From Nectonema munidae (lineage: Eukaryota; Nematomorpha; Nectonematoida; Nectonematidae), in assembly GCA_030549495.1 (NCBI GenBank), contig JAUIRK010000504.1, forward strand, positions 233,988 to 297,987: a stretch of DNA of 64,000 bases. The letters are read 5' to 3'. The position numbers and the translations under genes were made by a program. Position 1 is the first letter of the stretch. The number at the start of each line of letters is the position of its first letter. Below are positions 9,364-20,509 of this stretch, piece by piece. The notes beneath the pieces are model-generated. The model saw only the letters and a list, made by a program, of their open reading frames with translations, had not been told where the DNA came from and did no database searches.

Positions 9364-11121
9364 CGATTCCGATTCTACCCAATTATCCCGATACGATTCC
9401 GATTCTTCGATAATAATTGTGCCTAGATATTCAAAAGCTTACTTAAAATAGAAGTTCAAACGGTTACAAATCCCCTCTTGGAAGTAAAGATTTACAATAT
9501 GTTGAATGTCAGTGCATTGAAAAAAGCTCATATAAATATTTTAGGGTTTCTTTTAGAATGGCCTTCTAGCGCATATGATCAATAAGTACTAAAAAGGTAT
9601 CTCTAACGACTATTTCTACCAAATTTCGGCATTGTTATGACTTTAAGAAAAGTCGTTAGAAAACTTTTGTAGTGTTGTTCATTACACGATAAAAGATAGA
9701 GATCATGTTCATTACCTGAAAAATCTATCAATGGTTCTATTTTAATTAATAAAAGATCTAATGTTGACTTCAAAATGATAAAAACAGTGCATTTTAATGA
9801 TAAAAAAAGGATATTTTCAATTCATTAATCGTAATTGAATTGGAGCACTCGCAAATTTTAGTGCAAAAACATAAGCATCTCTCCAGTTATTGCTTCTAAA
9901 CGGTTTCTTTTTGGCGAGTATATATTCCCAACAACACTAAAAATTCGCTCGCTTTCTACTGAAGAAAGAGGAGCAGATAAGTACTTCAAAAGGATTTTCA
10001 TTGTTTCCGATAAGTTTATATTTCAAATATTTTGATATTTCTGTTTTCACTTTTATTCTTGCTGCTGAAAATGGCCTGCTGTTGTAGGTTCAGTTTTTAT
10101 ATTGGTTGTTTCTTGTTCAGTTTTCATTTTTTTGATATCTGAAAAACACTTTTCAAAACTAAAATTAAATTCCATATTTTGTTCAACATCACTGCTGGTG
10201 GAATCTAAAGAATATTATTTTTAGATCTAAAGAATCTAAGGAATATTTTCCTCATCATCACCGCATTCAAGTCGAGCGTAATTGCGCCATGGAAACGCAT
10301 GAAACAGTTTTCTTATCGAAATCAAATTTTTTCATAATTATATTGTAAAGACATTTTCTTTAGTTTTTCACATTTTCTTTTAAGCATATATAAGAAAAAA
10401 CCTTTATAAAATAAAGCATTTTTAAAGAAATGGGTTTGAAAAAACGTAGAATTCACGTAGTATACACTTAAAAAATATTTAATAAAAGTAGAATTTTCAT
10501 AATAATACCAGACCGTTTAGCAAGTTTTTGAAAAACAAAAATTGATCAGCACATTTCAATAATTTTGAAAAATCTTTATTGTACTTTTCATTGTTTCAAT
10601 ACTGATACCTCTATATTTTCGCACATAACTTTTATTCTTACTGTTGCTAGCACAATTCAAAAATATGAAAAATTTATTTCAAAAAGTAATTCATAATATT
10701 AATTACTTAGAGTTAGAATTAACTTAAACTTGGTAAAATTAAAAAATAGAAGAGAAAACTTGAAAAAATGTCAGGGAGATAGAAGCACTAGTATTAGTAC
10801 CAGAGAGTATTTTCATCAAAATAGCATATTAAAGCTGTTTGTATCAATCTATGGGTAATTTGCCTCGAGAAGACTGAACTAAAACGCAAGACATTGGTGT
10901 AACATGTTCGGCATTCAAACAACCCCCACTCCCATTAAATACGGTACGTAAACGCCTACAGAATGCAATCTTATGTTATAACTACTTATCCAACATTCTG
11001 TATATTTAAGAATCGTTTTGGTATCGGAATCGGGTTTAAATAATTCATCTCCGATGCCGATTTGCGATACTTTAATAAACTCCCGATATTCCGATACGAT
11101 TCCAATTAAGCGTCCCATCAC
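9360..11121 (-). mobile_element. Decayed hAT element with GATTCCGAT-type subterminal repeats
   Basis: Repeats of CCGATTC/CCGATACG occur at 9368-9410 and again inverted at 11020-11110. The right border reads TCCCATCACTA (ending about 11121), a hAT-like terminus. The minus strand at 9845-9985 translates to SSVESERIFSVVGNIYSPKR, the hAT dimerisation signature (SER-x-FS-x-x-GNI). The left TIR was not found, so the left border is approximate. The rest of the transposase is unrecognisable. Confidence 0.65.
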
Positions 11122-11739
11122 TAGTGAGTATGTATGCAAACATGACCAAATTACAATTACGTAATTATGCCTATGAAATAATATAGTGCGGACAATCTGT
11201 GGGTTGTCCTCATTCACTTTTATGCAAGTTTTTATGAGTGCATAATTGCCTTTTTGGAAATAGCTTCTTTTTTATTGCTGTGTTACGTATATTGGAAATA
11301 GATTTGCTTTGAGTAAATGGTGTGTGATGAAGTGAAATCGTAATTGAAATAGAAAGATAGAACAGGTTTGATTAGCGTCATTGATGCGTGTACAAGAGAA
11401 GAAGGAGAAAAAAATCAAATAATAAGAATGTCATATTTTTGAAATATCCATTATAAAATATTATTCAATAATTCATTTTTTTGTTGTTTTCTTTCGCGCA
11501 TTTTAAATGTCAACGTTAACATCTCAGCAATTTTCATCTCATTTGAAATCTGGCTTATATATATAAATAAAAAGTGTAAATGGATTGAAATCGCATGTCT
11601 GGAAGACGTTTGGGTGGTAAATGAAAAAAACACTGATTTGGATTTTGCCGCTTATAAAGTATGCTTAAAGCATTTGCATTTGGTAATTCCATGGATTTCG
11701 AAATTGGAAAATCATTGTCAAGTTAGAAGAAGATACTAA

Positions 11740-12655
11740 AGCCATGCTCTCTTTGAAAACTAAATGTTTAAAAACACTAAAGGAAACGTTTATCCCAAAT
11801 CTGATGCACAAAGTTGCAATATTTTTTAATCCAAAACAAAAATCAATGCGTGTACTTTGCGCATCAGATCAGAAACTTGTTTTAAATTATGTTTCTAATC
11901 AACTATGCAATTTTTCTTCAAGAATGACACAGGCAACTGTTTTTGAAACTTCCTGCGAAACTACACTTCATTCTACAAAAGGGCCATCTTCCATATCTGT
12001 TAATGAGTTTGATGATGAAATTGAGGAAGTTCAATGTAGTGAAATTTGAAAAGTTTTACTACTGTTTTAAAACGGTGGAAAGAAAATTGTTCAACTTTTC
12101 CATATCTTTCACATATTGCGCGAAATATCTTATCCATTATGGCAACTAGCGCAACAAGTGTGCGAAATTTTAGTCTTGCTGGTCACTTAATTTCTGCTAG
12201 AAGATCGTCACTCAAACCACTGACCACTGCATCAATGATATTTTGTTTTTAAACAGTGCTATGAAATAAACTAATTTAAAATTTATTTTATTTATATTTT
12301 TATTTATATCAACTGATAATATAAGTAGTAATCGAAAAAATACAATACTAGTACAAATGTTGTGCATATATAAATTGTTATGCAATTAAAAACGCTCTTA
12401 ATGAAACCGGTTATTACATGACATTTGGAAAATAAGGATTTTATAATAAAATACTTAAGTACAGATTCGATGCAAGTTTTAAAGTATGATGGGTGCGGGT
12501 GCAAATTGATAAATATAGGGCGGGTGCGGGTTCAAATTGAAAAAATGCGGACGGGCGGTTGCAAATTGATATAATGCGGGGCGGGGTGGATGAAATTGAA
12601 TAATTGTGGGGCGGGGTGGGTGCGGAGATCTTTTTACAACCCACTCAGGGCTCTA
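11740..12655 (+). mobile_element. Decayed hAT element, 3' part
   Basis: Open frames at 11744-12049 and 12046-12252 together cover the C-terminal part of a hAT transposase. The first has a KVAIFFNPKQKSMRVL segment typical of the region before the dimerisation domain. The second contains ILSIMATSATSVRNFSLAGH and ISARRSSLKP, a clear dimerisation signature. The frame changes near 12045 and the residue before the R-N-FS signature is V rather than E. The right end is probably CAGGGCTCTA near 12650, after a GC-rich tandem repeat. No left end was found. Confidence 0.7.
12487..12625. repeat. GC-rich subterminal tandem repeat (about 30-bp units)
   Basis: Four to five degenerate units follow the pattern GCGGG(T)GCGGGTTCAAATTG plus AT-rich filler, in an otherwise AT-rich region. 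Position and pattern suggest transposase-binding repeats near the hAT right end. Confidence 0.7.
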
Positions 12656-12659
12656 GACT

Positions 12660-13010
12660 AGACGAACGCGCATTGCCAAAAAACCAGGACAAACAAAGAA
12701 TCAGAGAGACGAAGACTTTCACCTTATCGAAAAGATTTAAGAAGAATTCTGCCAAAAAAGGAAAATAATTATTTCAACTTCATTCCATAAATACCTTTTC
12801 ACGCTTTTTAACTTTATAGCTAGCCCACTTTTTTACAGTTTTCAATTTTTCGCGCGTTTTTATCGCCTTGTCGTTGGTGACATGATTTAAGGCTTAAAAT
12901 GTTTATCCCTATGATTATTGTAATGAAAGATAATATAATTATCTTATATTTGCTAAATATAATTAAGTGTAGTACACATAATTTCATCATCATATATTTT
13001 ATAGCATATA
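12660..13010. other. No gene recognised
   Basis: AT-rich spacer between the hAT end and the SINE target duplication. Confidence 0.5.
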
Positions 13011-13023
13011 ACATAGCGAATGG

Positions 13024-13165
13024 GGCCTGAGTAAGGTTGGTTAGATACTGGGTTTCGATAACTCAAGGTCTTGGGTTCGATCCCGCATCAGGTCTACTTT
13101 CCTCATAGTTCGATACAAGCGGCGCAATTATGCCCTCTCGATGAAAACACCGCAAGGTACCTTTT
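13024..13165 (+). repeat. tRNA-derived SINE family A, copy 1, perfect 13-bp target duplication
   Basis: The 142-bp element lies between perfect copies of ACATAGCGAATGG (13011-13023 and 13166-13178). Its first 72 bp fold like a tRNA: an acceptor stem GGCCTGA with TCAGGTC (one wobble pair), and an anticodon stem TGGGT with ACTCA around a 7-nt loop. Box B is GGGTTCGATCCC. The head resembles tRNA-Ile (GGCC..., TTGGTTAGA, AAGGTC...GGTTCGATCCC), although the anticodon position reads CGA. The tail of about 70 bp is unrelated to tRNA and ends GGTACCTTTT. Other copies lie at 15889-16008 and 53335-53480. Confidence 0.92.
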
Positions 13166-13179
13166 ACATAGCGAATGGA

Positions 13180-14520
13180 ATGTCTGCTAATTCATATAAA
13201 TTTAAAGTTTGTAGCAAATTTTTTTCCAAACATTTTAAACCCTCAATTAAGATTATATAGGAGGATTAATTTTTAAATTTAATTTTAAGCTGCAAAGTGT
13301 CTCAGTACAGAGTAATCAATCCACCCAACCAATTCATTTGTTATGAGGCAGGCCTATTGACAATTAGTGAGATGTCAGACTGAGAAAAATCTTTTAGCTC
13401 CTAATCAATACTGTATCGAATATTGAGGTTTCTGAATAATCTAATGTTGGATAAATGTGGCCTGACTGTATTACCTACCAATGTCTTCTAATGCAAGCCT
13501 TTCGAAATGGTCTTCAGAAGACGGAGACATTTTTAAGCTTCGAGCAGCAAATACAGAATCGGCTCAACCAAGAATTCTGTTCCCTAAGGATTTACAAAAG
13601 CGATCGTTTTTAGAGTCCAGGTATAAAACCTTCACTTGATTAAAGTATAGCACATCAAGTGATAGATGAGCATCGCTTTCAATAACTGGTGAATCGCAAG
13701 AGGGATATAGGCTAAAATACATCTGATGAGTAGTGAAAACTGTCGCTTCATATCTTAATCAGAAATTCTCAATCTTAAAATGAAGCAAAACCTGTTCAAT
13801 TTGAGATCCTGCTTGCCAGTGTATTTTTGTAAAAAAAAACGTTAACTAGTTGAACATTTTCTGAAAGTATTATGTGTATTTTTTATTTTAAATGTCATGC
13901 CGCTGGTGGCATAATGAAACTGCTTATTTACTGAAATGTGGTAAATGGCATAAATGTATCAGACTGATGATAGCTATAATAAATCCTATCTTCACAGAAA
14001 TACATGATGAAGATAATGAAAATTCCAAATTATTTGTTATCACGATCATGTGAAGAATTCGCTATAGCCAAAAGAGTTATTCAGGTGATTTATACAAAAA
14101 TTGTCTAAATAATAATATAAGCAATAAGTGAATGGGGTGGATGCATCTGCTTTGTATACGTTTGGCTGTGTTTTGGTCAATGCAACTCTACTTTACTGAC
14201 TTCCTATCTGTTTCGGCTTGCTTACAATCATATGTGTAGCAAATCGAAGCACGCCTTTCAGAGACATCTTTTCAACATCAGCATAGGACTGTCTTTTTCA
14301 ATTGAAAATGAGCTATGAGACATTTCACAAAAAAACATGTTTTGCACTTAAACATTGATCAAACCAATAAACTGTTCTTGAGTTAAGAAGTCTTCTGAAG
14401 ATAACTAATGGAGATTAAAACGCGTTTTTGATAAATTGACAGTATTTTTCACATTTTTGTAGGTAAAGATCAATTTCTTGACTAAAATATGTTACATACA
14501 CAGTGTTTGATGGCCTCCTG
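13180..14520. other. No gene recognised
   Basis: Moderately AT-rich DNA. A plus-strand open stretch near 13480-13635 has no recognised motif. No TIRs or duplications were seen. Confidence 0.45.
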
Positions 14521-14562
14521 GACATCTTCGAAAAACGAGCAAAATTCTTCTTGCTAAGAATG

Positions 14563-15000
14563 CTACAATTCCAGCTTCGTTACAAAAGCTGTCAATTTTT
14601 TATGACAATGGAGTACTGTGAAATCTTTTCTTTGCAGCGCAAGGTTAAGGGAATCCATAGATTCAAATATGTTCACTAAAAATGATAGGAATATATGAAA
14701 ACGGACATCAGAAAATTCAACATGCATGCTTGGTTTTCTTTTGCAGAAATTGCTGAATTTCTTTCCATAGTATCGCTTGGAAAATTTTCCTTTGGAAAGC
14801 CACCTCATGTTTGAGTGCATCAAGAGTTTTTCGAAATGATTTTCTTTGCATAAATCTGAAAACAAACAAAAGTTTAAGGCATTTGCTTTAATGAAATATG
14901 CTGTTTTAATGACTTCATTGAGAACATTTTTTAACCCATCAGGTATGGTTTTCATTATTAAGGCTTGGCAACGAATAGCGCACTGGGTACCAATTTACAT
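14563..15000 (-). pseudogene. hAT transposase relic of the SCAND3/ZBED5 type
   Basis: The minus-strand frame reads MKTIPDGLKNVLNEVIKTAY, then FIKANALNFCLFSDLCKE, and HSNMRWLSKGKF at about residue 50. These match the family blocks (ALN-x-RLF-x-x-LC and H-x-x-VRWLS-x-G-x). Near residue 100 IFESMDSLNLALQRK matches the family's IF-x-x-x-NxLN-x-x-LQGK. Upstream, IRCQALIMK corresponds to IHREALA. The N-terminal zinc finger and the C-terminal dimerisation domain are absent. No TIRs were found, so this is an internal fragment. Confidence 0.75.
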
Positions 15001-15109
15001 CTCGAGATTTTTGCTTAATCAGAGTCTAAAAACGATAACAAAAAGAAATTGCAAAAGCACGGTCAGTACACACTTCAAGTGGATGTATCCTGACCCATAA
15101 AAAAATATA

Positions 15110-15880
15110 TATGATATTTTTAGCAGTGGGCCAATTTCTTTGGTTCAACTAGACTAGTGATTGGGCTAAGTCCTCTTAATTATTTATGTTAAAAAAAATA
15201 GACTGTGCTCAGAAAGCATGCTTTGACTGAAAAGTAACAGCAAATATCACATACGTTAACCCTAACGATTTAAGCAGTAGTTTAAGGACTTTTATGTGTT
15301 TATAACGCCTACCGCATTGAGTTACAAATTCTACCCCTTGTTGTTATACAGTGATCATAAAATGATAATGTAAAATCAGTTATATGCCCAATCCTGACAT
15401 CTAAGTTCATTTTTTTGTAAAAAGCTCCACATATGAGAAGGCACGTTCTCTGGAAAAAGTGAAGGTGACCCTGGTAAATTAGTATCATTCTATTCATCAT
15501 ATTTTGAATGCATGTCACTAAATTAGTAAGTCTTTGTTATACAATTATAATCTAAGTATTTAATTAGCTTGTACATAAAATATGCCATATACAATCTCTA
15601 TTATCTATGAAGTTTAAAAAATATTTTTTTGAATGCGATACCAAAAACCATTTAAAAAAATGATGTACTTTTTTTTCAAATGGTCCATTTAAAGTATATA
15701 CAGTACTACAAAAAAATATTATAAAATAAAAAATACTGGGACTATAGATACAAAAATTTTAACATAAATTAGAATTAATGGAAAACTTTTACTACAGGTA
15801 GCCTTTTTTTAGTATAAAAAAATTTTGGTCGACATTTTAGAAAGTTTTACAAAAAATGTATAAATAAATATTAAAATTAA
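15110..15880. other. No gene recognised
   Basis: AT-rich; a minus-strand open frame at 15309-15518 has no recognised motif. Confidence 0.5.
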
Positions 15881-15888
15881 AAAAACAA

Positions 15889-16008
15889 GAGAAAGCGCAA
15901 TTGCGCAGCTTGTATCGAACTATGAGGAAAGTAGTGTTGATGCGGGATCGAACCTAAGAACATAAGTTATTGAAACCAAGTATCTAACCAAACTTACTCA
16001 CACTCCTT
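15889..16008 (-). repeat. tRNA-derived SINE family A, copy 2
   Basis: On the minus strand the sequence follows family A: GTTTGGTTAGATACTTGGTT, box B GGTTCGATCCCGCATC, then CATAGTTCGATACAAG in the tail. It is more diverged than copy 1 and lacks the last 20-25 bp of the tail. No target duplication was seen. Confidence 0.8.
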
Positions 16009-16277
16009 TTTTTAAAGGATTATTAAAAATTTTTTGATGAAGTTAATCTTCAAAAAAATGTGTAAAAAAATATATTTTAACGAAAGAAAACTTTATCAGA
16101 TTTATCAAAAATTTTAACGATTATTTTTATATATTGTATAAAGCAAATTCATTTATTATAGGGAAAATTAAATCGTAAATTTTTAAAGGTATTTGTTTGT
16201 ACTAGAAACTTTGGCCAGTTTTCAAGTCCTTGAATCTTTACAAGCTGTGTCAATTTCAACCAAACAACCAGAAACTT

Positions 16278-16440
16278 TGAGCCTAAATGTTTGTTAGATG
16301 ATACCGCTTAGTTTAACAGTTGAAGGTCATGGACTCGATCTCCATGGCCCCCGACTCTTAAAACCTAAAATTACAAATAATTGTGATTGACCATCTTCAT
16401 GCATATTACGAGCATATAGGCTAAGGATGATTATAACCTT
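16278..16440 (+). repeat. tRNA-derived SINE family B, copy 1
   Basis: Starts TGAGCCTAAATG, contains TTTAACAGTTGAAGGTCA, box B ACTCGATCTCC, and a tail with GAGCATATAGGCT. It matches the complete copy at 28883-29063 over its length with clear divergence. The tail's CCAA repeat is missing here. Confidence 0.7.
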
Positions 16441-16449
16441 AACCCTAAC

Positions 16450-18300
16450 AATGGGTAATAGTTATATTGAAGAGAAGCTCACTAAATTCATTGAAAATAA
16501 AATTATTAAATTGAAAAATATTGTGGAGTGGATCATTATTATCTTTATCTAAATTATGCTGTGTGTTACTAAGCTCCTTAAATAAAGGCGATTTTAATGG
16601 CGGCTGGGTTAAAAAGTGCCGCAAGATTTTAATAAGATGTCTGCCTTTTAAAATGGATGATTATTTTCCTACTTTTATAGAAATAGATTATTCATCTATT
16701 TTTTTTATCTTTTCTACTTTATAGACACGTAATGTAACTAATTTTAATTTCTTATCTTTTTTTAAAACAATGTTTTTTGAACGTATTCAACATTTTAACG
16801 TTTTAAAGCTTTATCAACCTACTTTTTTTGATATCAAATATTTTTTGTGAAAATGATCTGCATAATTTCCCGTCAGTTTATTTGAAATGATACAATGCTT
16901 TGATTGTACTGGCCGTTTCCTTTTTCCCTGTCAAACTTAGTTATTTTCCCTGTCTTAAGATGCGAAAAACAATTTATTAAATCGATATATAATGTATTCT
17001 ACCTTTCGATGAAGTCATATTCGATACATTTTCTAGAACATGTTGAGGTTCGCAACAAGTTTATCTCTTTGTTCCCCGTTACATAATTCGGCTTTTTGAA
17101 GCGGTGTACGCTATTGTTGGTATAATCTAACATATCTGTTTTCGCTTATTTAAATTTTGGATTTGCGTCTTGCCAACAACAAGAATGGCTGCTATTTTAT
17201 ACCCCGATCGCACCCTATCAAGATGCTTGATTTCGTTCTCTTTTTTTGAGATGTGAGTTTTTTTCTCTTTATTGCCGATTTTGTTGTCATACTATATATA
17301 ACAAATAAGCCTAATATGTGCGTGCTGTTCCAACAAGTATGAGAGCAAAACGTGGACCCCCCCCCCCTCCCATACACGCAAAATAAACTTTGTGGGTACC
17401 CCCAGTCCTGCAAATAATTTTTTGCCCGCATAGATTTCTAACTAAATTTTTGAGTAAACTACTATTGAACACACAAAAATTGAATCAACTAATCATTGGG
17501 CTAACAAAACATTAATTTTATTACATTTCTTCAGAGAGGCAGAGTTGATGGTTTAAACATCTAAGTCTCACTTGAAACTCTTAAAAACTCCATGTATATG
17601 TTAGAATTTATTTTCAACAATCTAGCTTTTTAGCATGATTTTATAATTTTTTACGAAAATAATTTTAGAATTGTTATTTTTGAGGTGCTTAATCTCCTTA
17701 TTTTTTATTTGATTTTACATAACACTATCTCAATTCTTATTCCCTTACATGCGCATATTTCACATTCGGCAACTAAGGACTATTAATAGTAAAGAATGCT
17801 TAGAAAGTATTCTGATTTATTTTTTTAATACTTCATTTTGATTTCTGGGAAATAAAAAATATCTAAATGTTATCAAATATTACTCAAAATTCTTTCCACA
17901 CCCGCATAACGGCGCAAATATTTTTATGTGGCTAATCGAGGGTCCAACAGGTTTGACTGTATTATATTTTTTAGGTCTGTGATTTTGTTCATATGATTAC
18001 TTTCCTAACACTGCTAAGGAAAGATTATTACTCAACAGTAGAAGTAACTTGAAAAATTTAAAGATGTATTTTTATTTTGTTTAGGTCAGTGCACTTGAAT
18101 TTTGGAATTAGCTTTAAAGAAATATTTTTCTATCGCAAAATTTTTTAAAGTTTTCAATGCAAATACTTCAATGGCATAACCAGCATTATTAACTTACGTA
18201 TAACGTTTTGAATTGAAATTAATTAATTTTTTATGATAATAAATTTTACATTTTATGATTTGCACTTTATCAGTTTTTCTCACTTTTGTCAGTTTTTATT
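16450..18300. other. No gene recognised
   Basis: AT-rich DNA with a C-run at 17359-17368. Small open frames (16521-16724, 16904-17086, 17192-17431) have no recognisable motifs. Confidence 0.5.
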
Positions 18301-18309
18301 AAAATAGAA

Positions 18310-18440
18310 CTTGCAAGTCTTGTTAGGGCGGGGTTAAAACATGACTTCCGTCTTCTTGGTGTTCATTGTGAGCCGTTAGTTGTCACAGGCCCAAGATAAC
18401 TTATAAGTTGATGACTGCATTTTCTGCTTACTCATGGCGC
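18310..18440 (-). pseudogene. Small LINE reverse transcriptase fragment
   Basis: One minus-strand frame reads RLTMNTKKTEVMF between stops. It matches the segment after the catalytic Y/FADD of many LINE reverse transcriptases (GLTIN-x-KKTEVM). It is about 130 bp, isolated and interrupted. Confidence 0.5.
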
Positions 18441-18587
18441 TCAGGGTACGTTATCCGCAAAAAATTTCAAAAAACTGTCCGTTTAAGCTTTGTTAAGGCA
18501 AGCTTTAAAAATAACTAAGAAGAATTAATTATGCAAATACAAATTATAAAATACATGTTACAAAACACCCATACATGGTGTGTTATC

Positions 18588-19896
18588 TAGGGCGAACAAA
18601 AATTGACATAATAACTCAAAAAATATTGACTTTTTTGTAAAAAAAATTGACTTTTTGGCAGAAAAAATTGACTTTTTCAAAAAAAAGTTTTTTTAACTTG
18701 CAAAAAAAGAACTGAAGCCTGATAGCGTCTTTAACAGAGTTTCGGAGCCACGAAAAAAAATTTCTGGCTCTAGAGTTATGTTTTTTAGCTCCGGTGTGAG
18801 TTCCAACACGCTCTTATAGTTAAGTGTATATTTTTAAAAAATTTAATAAAAAATAACCAAGAAAACAGTTAGGATTAGAGAATATATGCGTGTTTTACTT
18901 GAAATTAACATTTGCGCTAGCTTTCATCTAAAAAACGTCTTTGAAATGTGAGTGGTTAAATCATGCGGAGCCAGTTAGTGGAGGCGTATTTGAATTTTTA
19001 CGCCTCCGATTCCATGTAGAAAAATTCAGCGGCTCAGCCATCGCAATCCTGATTTTTACTACTTTTTAAATCATTTAAGGCCTCTTTTTCTTCTATAAAT
19101 AATAAAAAGAACAAAATTTAACTTAAAAACTTCAAAGTTATTGACCCCTATACTTCAAAATATTGACTTTATTTGTTAAAAAATTCACTTAAAAATTATT
19201 TTAAGCTTTTTTATTTAGAAGAATTGAAATACACAAGGAAATAATTAAATATATTAGAAGAAAAATTTCTATCTTTTGCTAGAAGCTTTTTTAACATCGA
19301 AAATGATCTTTCTACAGGACATGTTGTAGCTTGACCATTTTGTAACTCTGCATAAGTACTGGGAGAAATGTTTAGCTTTTTCAATTCTATAATATCTATA
19401 TCGTTCTTTTCAAACCTTTTATTTTTTAACTCCACAAACATCGTGATCAAACTTGATAGAGTAAAAAGTCTTGATGCATCTTTTATGCTAAAAGAAGTTG
19501 ACTCAACAAACTGCCCTAACTGAATATAGTTTTCTTTTATGTTAAGCAGTTGTTTATGTCATTTTAAACAACTGATGCTTTCTCTTTCTTAACCAAAATT
19601 CCATTTTTGCATTCAAAAAAATTTACAATTTCTTTTATTTTTGGTAAGTGATCGCAGTAGTTAGAAGCAGCGTTCAGCCAGCTTGCCCATCTTGTAACAA
19701 TTGGAGAAAAACTTGAGCAAAAATGTTTGTAAAAAAAATTGACATAAAAAAAATTATTGACTTTTAAAAGAAAAAAAATTTATTTTATTGACCTTAAAAA
19801 TTTTTTAAAAATAATCGAAAATTAAGTAAATATATAATAAATAATTGTTTCTAACAAACTAAAAAACAAAATAAAAAATTGACTTTATTCGCCCTA
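18588..19896 (-). mobile_element. hAT element, internally decayed (1.3 kb)
   Basis: The ends are TAGGGCGAACAAA at 18588 and its inverse with one mismatch, ending at 19896. Both subterminal regions carry many copies of AAATTGAC(TTTTT), likely transposase-binding repeats. The minus strand holds hAT coding relics. PIVTRWASWLNAASNYCDHL at about 19650-19710 matches the TRW-x-SWL block. The dimerisation signature PVERSFSMLKKLLAKDRNF lies in the frame 19211-19450. The flanking 8-mers (GTGTTATC and GTTATAAC) match poorly, so the target duplication is unproven. Confidence 0.75.
19211..19450 (-). pseudogene. hAT dimerisation domain fragment
   Basis: The 79-codon frame includes CPVERSFSMLKKLLAKDRNF, matching V-ERSFS-x-x-K-x-x-L-x-x-x-R of hAT proteins whose substrate domain is DUF659-like. 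It ends in a normal C-terminus (YFLVYFNSSK). Upstream homology lies in other frames and no catalytic core is intact. Confidence 0.65.
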
Positions 19897-19899
19897 GTT

Positions 19900-20500
19900 A
19901 TAACATGTAAAGACAATTAATATAAATATCACATGGCACAAAAAAAAGAAATAGTTATTTGAAGATTTAAAAATTGGTTTTTGTTAAGAAATGTTGACGG
20001 AGACAACGTCTGAACTTTAAAAAACCAATAAAATTAATTTTTCAAATTAGATCGCCCTATAGTCAATTTCTTGATCCGCCACTCCTAGACACATTTATGA
20101 ATGAAAATAAGAATAGCAATTTTATTGTTACATTTATTATCATATTCAGAAAGAAAAAAGTCAAATAAATTTTACATGATCTGAATTTTAAACAGATTGG
20201 ATTTAGTAAACTTCAAATATAAAAAACAATAGAATTATGAATTTAAATATTTATTATACCAAAAATTATTTTAGCATTTCAAATTTTTAGTTAGATTTTC
20301 TTGAATTTAAAAGTATTTTATTAAATTAGAATGAATAATTTTTTTTTAATACTTTTTGTTCTATTATTACCTCATTTTTTGTTGCGGCACTTTTTAACCG
20401 GGCCCAAAAAACTTAAACTGAAAAAAATTCAATTATTAATTTAATTAGGTATTAAATCCTAATTAAATTAAATATTTAAAATAATATAGAAAAATTATTT
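19900..20500. other. No gene recognised
   Basis: AT-rich. An end-like motif, GATCCGCCACT at 20071-20081, resembles hAT termini, but no partner end was found. Confidence 0.45.
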
Positions 20501-20509
20501 AAGATTTGA

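Noticed and set aside
13024-13095. Functional tRNA gene
   Set aside because: T-stem pairing is incomplete, the anticodon does not fit the tRNA-Ile-like body, and the unit is flanked by a target duplication with a SINE tail.
20060-20085. hAT end GATCCGCCACT as a border of a complete element
   Set aside because: No partner TIR or duplication was found.
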